Notes under the pieces: generated by a model
Database searches by the model: none
What the model was told of the DNA's origin: nothing
What the model saw: the letters and a program-made list of their open reading frames with translations, nothing else
Translations under genes and position numbers: made by a program
Shown: piece by piece, positions 25,470 through 32,892 of the stretch
Layout: each line of letters begins with the position of its first letter
How positions within the stretch are numbered: position 1 is the stretch's first letter
From: an uncultured Clostridia bacterium
GTDB taxonomy: Bacteria; Bacillota; Clostridia; Christensenellales; Borkfalkiaceae
Direction of reading: 5' to 3'
DNA: 34,517 bases
Assembly (NCBI GenBank): GCA_947626305.1
Contig: CANQRP010000007.1
Location: 1 to 34,517 of the forward strand

Positions 25470-26591
25470 TCATCGCGGGCGGTATACCCGCACATAGTCC
25501 ACATACATGGCGGCGGATACAAACTCCTCGGGCGGCTCTCTCCCGCCGTCGTAGTTCCCCCCCACCGCCAAATTCAACAGAAGATAGAAGGGAACGTCAA
25601 ACGGCGCGTCGGGGTTCTCCTCCTTGCTCACCGCGCCCGTCCAATAGTCCTTTTTGTCCACGCGGAACACTTCCCGCCGATCGATATACCACACGATCCC
25701 CTCTTCCTTCCGTTCCACGCCGTAGGTGTGCCATTCCTCGGTACTCGACGAAAGCACGGTGTCGCGGGTAAGATAGGTGTGCCGGTTGCCCGCTCCGCCG
25801 CCGAAGTGCAGCGTGGTGCCCACCACGTTTTTGCGCCTGCCCTGCGCCTCCATGATGTCGATCTCCCCGCTGTACGGCCATCCGCCGTATTCGTTGCGGG
25901 TGGAAGTGCGGTCGGTCGGCTGCGGCAACGCCCAAAAAGCGGGCCACATCCCCTCGATCGCGGGGGTCTTCATGCGCGCCTCGGCATAGCCGTAGGTGAA
26001 GGAAAACGCATCCCTCGTGACGATGCGCGCGGAGGAATAGCTCCTGCCCTCGGGCATCTCCTCCCGCGTTGCGGTGATCCTGAGCGCGCCGTCCTCCAAG
26101 GAGACGGCATCCTCCGTATAATATTGTTGCTCTTCGTTGCCCCAATATACGGGACCCTTCGTGCCGAAATAATCGTCCCGCACGCCGAGCTGAAAATTCC
26201 ACTTTGCGGGGTCGAGACGGTCGCCGTCGAATTCCTCCGAGAAGGCGAGGACGTAGGGACCTTCCACCGTGACCGCACACGCCGCGCGCGCCGCGCCGCA
26301 AGAGGCGTAGATCGTCGCCTCCCCCACGGAAAGCGCCGTCACCGTGCCTCCTTCGTTCACCGCGGCGACTTCGGCGTTGTCCGAACTCCACTCCACGGGG
26401 GAACCGTCGGACGCGACCGCCGAGAACGTGCGGGTCTCCCCCACTTCCAGCACCGCGCTGTGAGGGGTGAGATCGACGGTGACGCGCTCCGCTCCGCAGC
26501 CCGCAAGCGCAAACGCGAGCACGGCGGCGAACGCTCCAACTTGTACCAAACTTCTTCTCTTCACGTTCCGATTACTGTTTTTTGTCTGCAC
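25470..26591 (-). CDS. GH16 laminarinase-type endo-beta-1,3-glucanase lipoprotein with N-terminal Ig-like domain
   Basis: GEIDIMEAQG catalytic motif (ExDxME form), GMWPAFWALP, WGNEEQQYYT; lipobox AFALAGCGAE. Start uncertain: GTG at 26591 or in-frame GTG at 26564 (VKRRSLVQVG...). Confidence 0.9.
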   Translation of the reverse strand: MQTKNSNRNVKRRSLVQVGAFAAVLAFALAGCGAERVTVDLTPHSAVLEVGETRTFSAVASDGSPVEWSSDNAEVAAVNEGGTVTALSVGEATIYASCGAARAACAVTVEGPYVLAFSEEFDGDRLDPAKWNFQLGVRDDYFGTKGPVYWGNEEQQYYTEDAVSLEDGALRITATREEMPEGRSYSSARIVTRDAFSFTYGYAEARMKTPAIEGMWPAFWALPQPTDRTSTRNEYGGWPYSGEIDIMEAQGRRKNVVGTTLHFGGGAGNRHTYLTRDTVLSSSTEEWHTYGVERKEEGIVWYIDRREVFRVDKKDYWTGAVSKEENPDAPFDVPFYLLLNLAVGGNYDGGREPPEEFVSAAMYVDYVRVYRPR

Positions 26592-26653
26592 ACCATGTGT
26601 GCAGACAGGGACGCGTCCCTGTTTTTTTCCGTCTGCGGGAGAGCTTCTCCCGC
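26584..26653 (-). promoter_or_regulatory. Triple-hairpin 5' leader of the GH16 gene
   Basis: Three perfect inverted repeats: 26584-26606 (GTCTGCACAC-CAT-GTGTGCAGAC), 26605-26622 (ACAGGGA-CGCG-TCCCTGT), 26635-26653 (GCGGGAGA-GCT-TCTCCCGC). Confidence 0.8.
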
Positions 26654-26675
26654 CCCGATCCGTTCGACTTGCCCT

Positions 26676-26704
26676 ATTATAATCTCTTTTTCAACAAATT
26701 TCAA
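26676..26704 (-). promoter_or_regulatory. Sigma-A promoter for the GH16 gene
   Basis: Minus strand TTGAAA-N17-TATAAT, upstream of the triple hairpin. Confidence 0.75.
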
Positions 26705-26768
26705 GTACCTTTTTGAATTTTCCGTAAAAAAAACACAATTTCGCGTTTTCGACTCACACTTTAAGAAA

Positions 26769-26798
26769 ACCCTTTGCCATGATATGACGGCAAAGGGT
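26769..26798 (-). terminator. Terminator of the GHKL kinase gene / run of genes
   Basis: ACCCTTTGCC-N10-GGCAAAGGGT followed by TTTTCTT on the minus strand. Confidence 0.8.
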
Positions 26799-26828
26799 GA
26801 GAAATGTTCAACGAATGCGGAACGAACG

Positions 26829-28124
26829 TTACATCGCTTGGGGAAGCGGCAGCAAAATATTCAGGTTGAAAATGCCCCGTTCCGCCCGCACGGTGACGGA
26901 ACCGCGGTACTTTTCGGCTACCATTTTGATGGAGCGCATGCCGAACCCGTGGTTGACGGGGTCCCCCTTGGTGGTGCGGGGCAGCCCGTCCTCGAAGGTG
27001 AGCTCGGAGGAAAAGATGTTCTCCATGTGGATGACCGCCATATCCAGCCGCCGCTTGACGGAAAGGGTGAAGATCCTGTCCTCCTCCGGGACGGCGGAGA
27101 GGGCTTCGATGGCGTTGTCGCAGGCGTTGCCGAAGAGGGCGTAGATCTCCGAAGGTTTGAGAAAATCGATGCAGGCGCCGTCTACGATGCAGTTGAACTG
27201 CACCTTGTTCTTCTCGAAGAGAAGGCTCTTTTCGGCGAGGAAGACGTCGAGCACCTCGTTGCCCGTGTGGTAGCTCGTCTCGTACACCTTGATCTTGCTC
27301 GTGATCTCTTTGAGCTCCTCCGGTTCGAGGCGGCTTTCGAGGAGGGCGATGTGCCGCTTCATGTCGTGACACTTTACGTTGATGATGTCGATCGTCTCCT
27401 TGGAGCGCTCGTATTGCTCCTTCTGCTTTTCCACGAGATGTTCGAGCACCGCCTTTTCCACGGCGAGCGCCTTGTTGCGGATGAGGCTGTATTCGAGCCC
27501 GAGGGTGAACAGGCAGCACAGGATGCCGTAACAGGAGAAGGCGGACAGAAGGGAGGGGTCGGTGGTGAGGAAGTCGTGCGAGTTCTCGTACAAGTGCAAA
27601 ATGATGGCGACGATGATGATGGCGAGCCCGAGAAAGAGGCTGGTCCGATCCGCCCGCTTGCCTCCCCGCGCCCATTCGCGGATGGGGTTTTTGAAGAGGA
27701 AGAAGACCGAACTGTACACGACGAAAAAGAAGACGATCGTGATGATCATGCGGAATACGCTCTCGTAGCCGAAGCGGGTGAAGGAGAGCACGAGAGAAAT
27801 GCAGCGGAAGTAGAGGTGCTGGGTGGCGACGCCCCCCACCGTGCAGAAGAGGGCGTCCCATACGCTCGTCTCGGTGCACAGCAGCACCCCGCCCCCCGCA
27901 ATGGCGATCATGACGATGTATTTGAATGCAAGCCAGAGCGCCTCGGCGTGGATGAGCGCCCAGATCATGGACGCGGCGAGGAGCAGGAAAAACACGAGAA
28001 GATAGCGCAGGACGAAAAACCGTCTGCGCTTGTAGTGACAGGCGAACACGGAAAACGCCGCGAGCAGCTCGAGCGCGTACCCGTTTTCGTAGATGAAATT
28101 GAGAATGGCTTCCGATGCGTTCAT
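26829..28124 (-). CDS. AgrC-like GHKL-domain sensor histidine kinase
   Basis: Multiple TM segments, CHDMKRHIALLES (H box), LFGNACDNAIEAL (N box), HGFGMRSIKMVAEKY (G box). Confidence 0.88.
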   Translation of the reverse strand: MNASEAILNFIYENGYALELLAAFSVFACHYKRRRFFVLRYLLVFFLLLAASMIWALIHAEALWLAFKYIVMIAIAGGGVLLCTETSVWDALFCTVGGVATQHLYFRCISLVLSFTRFGYESVFRMIITIVFFFVVYSSVFFLFKNPIREWARGGKRADRTSLFLGLAIIIVAIILHLYENSHDFLTTDPSLLSAFSCYGILCCLFTLGLEYSLIRNKALAVEKAVLEHLVEKQKEQYERSKETIDIINVKCHDMKRHIALLESRLEPEELKEITSKIKVYETSYHTGNEVLDVFLAEKSLLFEKNKVQFNCIVDGACIDFLKPSEIYALFGNACDNAIEALSAVPEEDRIFTLSVKRRLDMAVIHMENIFSSELTFEDGLPRTTKGDPVNHGFGMRSIKMVAEKYRGSVTVRAERGIFNLNILLPLPQAM

Positions 28125-28831
28125 TTCCCCTGTCCCAAATAGTTGGCAAGGTCGTTCATGAATTCCTTGCGCTTGGGTTGACTGATCTTGAGTTCGTCCC
28201 CGTTCTGCATGGTGAGGAAGAATCCCTTTACGCGGAAGATGTATTTGAGGTTGACGAGGTAGCAGGCGTTGCAGCAGGAGAAGTTATAGGGCGCAAGCTC
28301 CTCCCGAAGCCCTTTGAGAGAGCCGATCTCGGCGTACTCCCCCCGCGCGGTGTGATAGGTGAGCTTGTGCTTGCGGATCTCGATGTAATAAATGTCGCCC
28401 GAGGAGATCTGCACGGGACCCTGCTTGTCGCGGATGAGGAGGAACTTCCCCTCGTTGGCGCTGACGATGGAGAGCGCCTTGCGCAGCTTGAACACCACCC
28501 GCTTGTAAGAGAGGGGCTTTACGATATAGTCGAGCGCGTCCACCTCGTAGCTCTTGATGGCATAGGACGTCATGTTGGTGACGAAGATGAGCACCGTCTG
28601 GCGATTGGCTTTCCGCATGCGCTGGGCGGCTTCCATGCCGTTGACGCCGGGCAGCATGATGTCCATGAACACGATGTCGAAGGTCTTTTCCTTCTCTTCG
28701 AGAAAGGCGTTCGCCTCCGGAAAACGGGTATAGGAAAACCGCTCGCCGGTTTCCGATTCGTAGCGTTTGAGACAGTCGAGAAGAGCGGCAGCTTCTTCGT
28801 CGCTGTCCTCGACGATCGCGATATTCACCAT
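28121..28831 (-). CDS. LytTR-family response regulator
   Basis: MVNIAIVEDSDEEAAALL..DIVFMDIMLPGVNGMEAA..DYIVKPL receiver with intact Asp; LytTR domain DIYYIEIRKHKLTYHTARGEY..GSLKGLREEL..FSCCNACYLVNLKYI. ATGA overlap with the kinase gene. Confidence 0.9.
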   Translation of the reverse strand: MVNIAIVEDSDEEAAALLDCLKRYESETGERFSYTRFPEANAFLEEKEKTFDIVFMDIMLPGVNGMEAAQRMRKANRQTVLIFVTNMTSYAIKSYEVDALDYIVKPLSYKRVVFKLRKALSIVSANEGKFLLIRDKQGPVQISSGDIYYIEIRKHKLTYHTARGEYAEIGSLKGLREELAPYNFSCCNACYLVNLKYIFRVKGFFLTMQNGDELKISQPKRKEFMNDLANYLGQGK

Positions 28832-28910
28832 AACATTCTCCCCCGAAACGTTTGCGCTCTTCCACGGCACTCCCCGTCGGGGAGCCGCAAACCGCCGTAC
28901 CTTTGTAAAG

Positions 28911-29873
28911 TTACAGTCCGCTCCGCTCCATGGCGTAGGCGCAGGCGCCGTACAGCCCCGCGTCGTTGCCGAGGGAGGCGCGCACGATGTCGAGCGCGGC
29001 ATATGCCTCGGACGCATAGATGTTCTTCACCACGAACTGCCGCACGCGGGAGATGAGGTACTCCCCTTCGTTGGAGACCCCGCCCCCCAAAATGATGACT
29101 TGCGGGCGAAGCAGATTGACGATGTTCGCGATCCCCTCGCCGAGATTCTCGACATAGTCCCTGACGATGCGCTTGCCGTACTTGTCCCCCGCGCGCGCCG
29201 CGTCGAAGGGGGTCCTGCCGTTGACGTCTTCGAGCCGCGGCGTGATCTTCCACATGAGGGATTCGGGATGCTTTTCCATGGCGACGCGCGTCTCCCGTTT
29301 GAGCGCCGTTGCCGAAGCGTAGCACTCGAAGCACCCCTTTCTGCCGCAGGTGCACAGCCTGCCGCCCTTATGGATGACGGTGTGCCCGAGTTCGCCGCCC
29401 GCCGAGCGGTAGCCCTCGAAGAGCTTCCCCCCGAAGACGATGCCGCCGCCCACCCCCGTGCCGAGGGTGATCATCACGCTGTCGCCGTAGCCCTTGCCGC
29501 TGCCGTACTTCGCCTCGCCGAGCGCCGCCGCGTTTGCGTCGTTGGTGACGTAGACGGGCAGTTTTGCGTGCGTGGATACGAGACGGGCGAGCGGGACGTT
29601 CGTCCAGTGGAAATTGGACCAGATGACGACGCTCCCGCTCTCGCTGTTGATGACGCCGGGCGAGCCGATGCCGATCGCCGCGACTTCCTCGCGGTCGATC
29701 TCCTGATCCTCGATGAGTTGGTCGGCAAGTTCGGCAAGGTGCCGCGCCGTCACTTCGGGCGCGTCCTCCGCGCACGTTTCGCAGCGCGCCATGCAGAGCA
29801 CGTTCCCTTCTTCGTTCATGAGCCCCGCCTTGGCGCTCATGCCCCCGAGGTCGATCCCGATATAATACTTCAT
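28911..29873 (-). CDS. ROK-family sugar kinase (glucokinase-like)
   Basis: MKYYIGIDLGGMSAKAGLM, GIGSPGVI, NDANAAALGEA, GTGVGGGIV, and the ROK zinc motif CTCGRKGCFECYAS. Confidence 0.92.
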   Translation of the reverse strand: MKYYIGIDLGGMSAKAGLMNEEGNVLCMARCETCAEDAPEVTARHLAELADQLIEDQEIDREEVAAIGIGSPGVINSESGSVVIWSNFHWTNVPLARLVSTHAKLPVYVTNDANAAALGEAKYGSGKGYGDSVMITLGTGVGGGIVFGGKLFEGYRSAGGELGHTVIHKGGRLCTCGRKGCFECYASATALKRETRVAMEKHPESLMWKITPRLEDVNGRTPFDAARAGDKYGKRIVRDYVENLGEGIANIVNLLRPQVIILGGGVSNEGEYLISRVRQFVVKNIYASEAYAALDIVRASLGNDAGLYGACAYAMERSGL

Positions 29874-29887
29874 ATCATCCTCCCCTA

Positions 29888-30913
29888 TTATCCCAATTTC
29901 ATCCGCCGACAGAGCATACGGTACCCGTTGACGAGATAAATGCCTCTCAGCTTCCAAGGCAGCAGCGTTGCCGAAAGCACATAGGTCCGGTAGCGCAGTT
30001 TGCGGCAGAGCGCCGCGTCCTTTGCCTTGATGTGCGCCCACATGTCGCGGTAGATCTCCCGCCGCTCGCGGGTGTCCTCCGCGCAGATGAAGAGCTGCGT
30101 CGTCATCATATAGTTCGCAAGCGCATGGTACATGTACCGCCGAAGCCCCCGCGTTTGGTCCTTGATCTCCCGATAGGTCCAGCGGTCGGTCATTTCGAGC
30201 ATTACGCGCACCATCTGTTTATAGCGGAGCACCATGTTGGAGATGTTCACCGACTGGTCCGCCCTGCCGATGAAGTAGCGGTAAAAATCGATGTCGAGAT
30301 AGAAGATCGTATTCACATAGGGAAGCGGGACATAGGAAAAGATGTCGTCCACATAGAAGGTATGCTCGGGCAGGACGAGCCCGCTCTTTCTCAGCACGTC
30401 CGTCTTATAGACGAGGGAGTGCATGAGCAGCATGTGCGCATAGTGGAATCTTTTTACCTTCTTCCAATCGGTGAGTTTGCCGGTGGACAACTGCCTCCCG
30501 TATCGGTTCACGTGCGACGTGTTGTCCGCAGCGTGTTCATACACATAGTTCACGATGTAAAGGTCGGGCAGGGACTTGGAGGCGGAATGGGTGCGGATGG
30601 CGCCGAGCAGCGTTCTGAGCGCCCGCTCGTCCACCCAGTCGTCCGAGTCCACGACCTTGTAATACAGTCCGCGGGCGAGTTTGAGCCCCATGTTCACACC
30701 CGAACCGTGCCCGCCGTTCTCCTTGTCGACGACCCGCACGATGTCGGGATAGTTCGCTTCGTACTCCCGCGCGATCTTCAAAGTATCGTCCTTGGAGCCG
30801 TCGTTCACGATGACGATCTCCACGTCCTCTCCCCCTTTCAGGAGGCTGTCCACGCATTTTTTCATGTAGTGCTCCGAATTGTAACAGGGCACGGCAAAAG
30901 TTAGTATCTTCAT
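29888..30913 (-). CDS. Glycosyltransferase family 2
   Basis: MKILTFAVPCYNSEHYMKKCVDSLL..EIVIVNDGSKDDT..DKENGGHGSGVNMGL..YYKVVDSDDWVDE. Confidence 0.92.
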   Translation of the reverse strand: MKILTFAVPCYNSEHYMKKCVDSLLKGGEDVEIVIVNDGSKDDTLKIAREYEANYPDIVRVVDKENGGHGSGVNMGLKLARGLYYKVVDSDDWVDERALRTLLGAIRTHSASKSLPDLYIVNYVYEHAADNTSHVNRYGRQLSTGKLTDWKKVKRFHYAHMLLMHSLVYKTDVLRKSGLVLPEHTFYVDDIFSYVPLPYVNTIFYLDIDFYRYFIGRADQSVNISNMVLRYKQMVRVMLEMTDRWTYREIKDQTRGLRRYMYHALANYMMTTQLFICAEDTRERREIYRDMWAHIKAKDAALCRKLRYRTYVLSATLLPWKLRGIYLVNGYRMLCRRMKLG

Positions 30914-30916
30914 AAG

Positions 30917-31735
30917 TCAAACCAAATATTTTTTTCTCAACAGAAGGATGTCTGCGTCCGTGATGCCGAGGCATTCTTTGCAGTAGCCGACGATGCTTCC
31001 GTAGCGTTGTTTCATTTCCGCGATGAGGCAGGAAAGATATTCCCGCCTGGTGCGCATGAGCCCGAAGAGGATGCGCTTCAAACGCATGCTGGTGGGCACG
31101 AGCACGAGCGCCGTGCGGTTGACAAAATAGCGGCGCCGCAAAAATTTTCCCGAGAGCAGATAGTCGCCGAGGATCGTCTCCTCGTCCACGCCGAGCAGCG
31201 CTTCGATGAGCATGGCGCAGATGCCCGCGCGGTCCTTCCCGCTCATGCAGTGCCAGAGCACGCACCCCTCGCTCTCCGCGAGCACGGTGAGGAACCCCTT
31301 CAAGCCCTCCTGTCCCTCCGCGGTGAAGGCGATGCTGCGGTAGACTTCCTTCATGTAGGCGTCGATGCTGCCGAATTCCCGCTTGATACGCTCGCCCTCT
31401 TTTTTGACGCGCACCCGCTCCTTTTCGGTCGATCTCAGGGGGTCGTACTCCCAGGTGATGCCGATGGTGGGAACACACAAAACGGGCAGATGGATATACC
31501 GGCTGCCCTCGATCGCGACATCGGGATGGGCGCTGCGCTCGCTCTCGATGCGCAGGTCCACCACCGTCGTTACACCTCTCTCCCGAAGGGCGGAGGCGGT
31601 CTTTTTCGAAATTTTGCTCAGATCGCCGCTGCGGATGAGTTTTCCGTATGCGACGCTCTTCCCGTCTGCCGCCGCCATCCCTCCGAGATCGCGTGTGTTA
31701 TTGAGTTTTCCGAGCTTTATCCGGTCGACGTTCAT
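30917..31735 (-). CDS. Tyrosine-protein phosphatase (Y_phosphatase3-type)
   Basis: NTRDLGGMAAADGKSVAYGKLIRSGDLS and the P-loop LWHCMSGKDRAGI. Confidence 0.85.
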   Translation of the reverse strand: MNVDRIKLGKLNNTRDLGGMAAADGKSVAYGKLIRSGDLSKISKKTASALRERGVTTVVDLRIESERSAHPDVAIEGSRYIHLPVLCVPTIGITWEYDPLRSTEKERVRVKKEGERIKREFGSIDAYMKEVYRSIAFTAEGQEGLKGFLTVLAESEGCVLWHCMSGKDRAGICAMLIEALLGVDEETILGDYLLSGKFLRRRYFVNRTALVLVPTSMRLKRILFGLMRTRREYLSCLIAEMKQRYGSIVGYCKECLGITDADILLLRKKYLV

Positions 31736-31762
31736 CGAGGAAAAAGCCTCCCGCTTTGTCGG

Positions 31763-32875
31763 TTATTTGATCGTAAGTCCGAGCCGCGCCATCACTTCGG
31801 TGTAGACGCGGGTCTTTTCCGTCTTGACGTCGATCGCGGTGCAAGCCGCCTCGAAGTTGTGCTCGATCCGCTCTTTGAGTTCCTCTTCGCTCTTCTGCGC
31901 TTCGGCGAGCTCTGCGACCTTTTGGGCGAGCTTCTTTTCGGGAAGTTTTGCCTTGCGCGCGTCTTCGAGCGCCTTTCGGGCAGCCTTGGTCTCCGCTTCC
32001 GCCGCGCCCGCCTTCTTGACGGTGGCGAAATATTTGAGCACTTTGGAGTTCACCTGCGTCAGGGACTGGTGGTATTCCTTTTCGGAATTGGAGCGGTCCG
32101 CCTTGTCCTGCGCCGCCTTGTAAGCCTTTTCCGCCTTGGCGATCTTCGCCGCGGGGGCCTTCGCCGCCACGAGCTTTTCGTACTTCGCCTTCGCCTTTCT
32201 TGCGACCTTGTTGTTGTCGGGGAAGATGACGAGGAAGATGAAGAAGAAGATCACCATCGAGATCCCGCCCTGCGCGATCATGACGAGGATGCTGTACAGC
32301 CAGGGAGCCATTATCTTCGATGCGGGCGGGATCCAAAGCCCGTTGATCGCATTGCAGAACAGCGAAACGAGCACCCAGCCGATGAAGTACCACATCGCCT
32401 GGTACCACGGGTTGCCGTGGGAGCGGTAGGTGATGTTGCGTTGGAGCGGGAAGTTGATGCACTGCGCCGTGAAGGTGGCGAGTTCAAATGCGATAAAATA
32501 TCCCAAGCCGCCCCCGATCATAACGGCGCCCGCCTTATCGTACACGATGTCGTAGCCGAGGATATTCCAATTATAGTCCACGCCGAACAGCGAGATCGGG
32601 ATCTTGGGCCACATGAAATCGGTCCCCGCAAGCCCGATCCCGAACAGTTCGGGCAGGAAGATGAGAACGAGCATCTGATAGATTGTGACGCCCTCGGAGA
32701 ACACGATGAAGAAGAACACCATGTAGAGGATGTTGGAGAAGGTGGGATGCTTATCGGCAAAGCCGTACCAAGCGGAGAGCCACCCGCGCCAGATCTTCTG
32801 GAAGAAGGCGACAAAGCCGTTCTTCGAATAGGGTCTGAGCTGTAATTGCAGATCTTTTTCGGTATATTTACTCAT
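31763..32875 (-). CDS. GtrA-like polytopic membrane protein with charged coiled-coil C-terminal tail
   Basis: Several TM segments including AQCINFPLQRNITYRSHGNPWYQAMWYFIGWVLVSLF, reminiscent of the GtrA family; tail RKAKAKYEKLVAAKAPAAKIAKAEKAYKAAQDKADRSN... is Lys/Ala/Glu-rich. Confidence 0.6.
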   Translation of the reverse strand: MSKYTEKDLQLQLRPYSKNGFVAFFQKIWRGWLSAWYGFADKHPTFSNILYMVFFFIVFSEGVTIYQMLVLIFLPELFGIGLAGTDFMWPKIPISLFGVDYNWNILGYDIVYDKAGAVMIGGGLGYFIAFELATFTAQCINFPLQRNITYRSHGNPWYQAMWYFIGWVLVSLFCNAINGLWIPPASKIMAPWLYSILVMIAQGGISMVIFFFIFLVIFPDNNKVARKAKAKYEKLVAAKAPAAKIAKAEKAYKAAQDKADRSNSEKEYHQSLTQVNSKVLKYFATVKKAGAAEAETKAARKALEDARKAKLPEKKLAQKVAELAEAQKSEEELKERIEHNFEAACTAIDVKTEKTRVYTEVMARLGLTIK

Positions 32876-32892
32876 CTTATTCTCTCCTTATC

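Noticed and set aside
25347-28142. 931-aa plus-strand ORF spanning the GH16 and kinase genes
   Set aside because: Antisense of GH16 and GHKL kinase genes with clear catalytic motifs; no domain signature.
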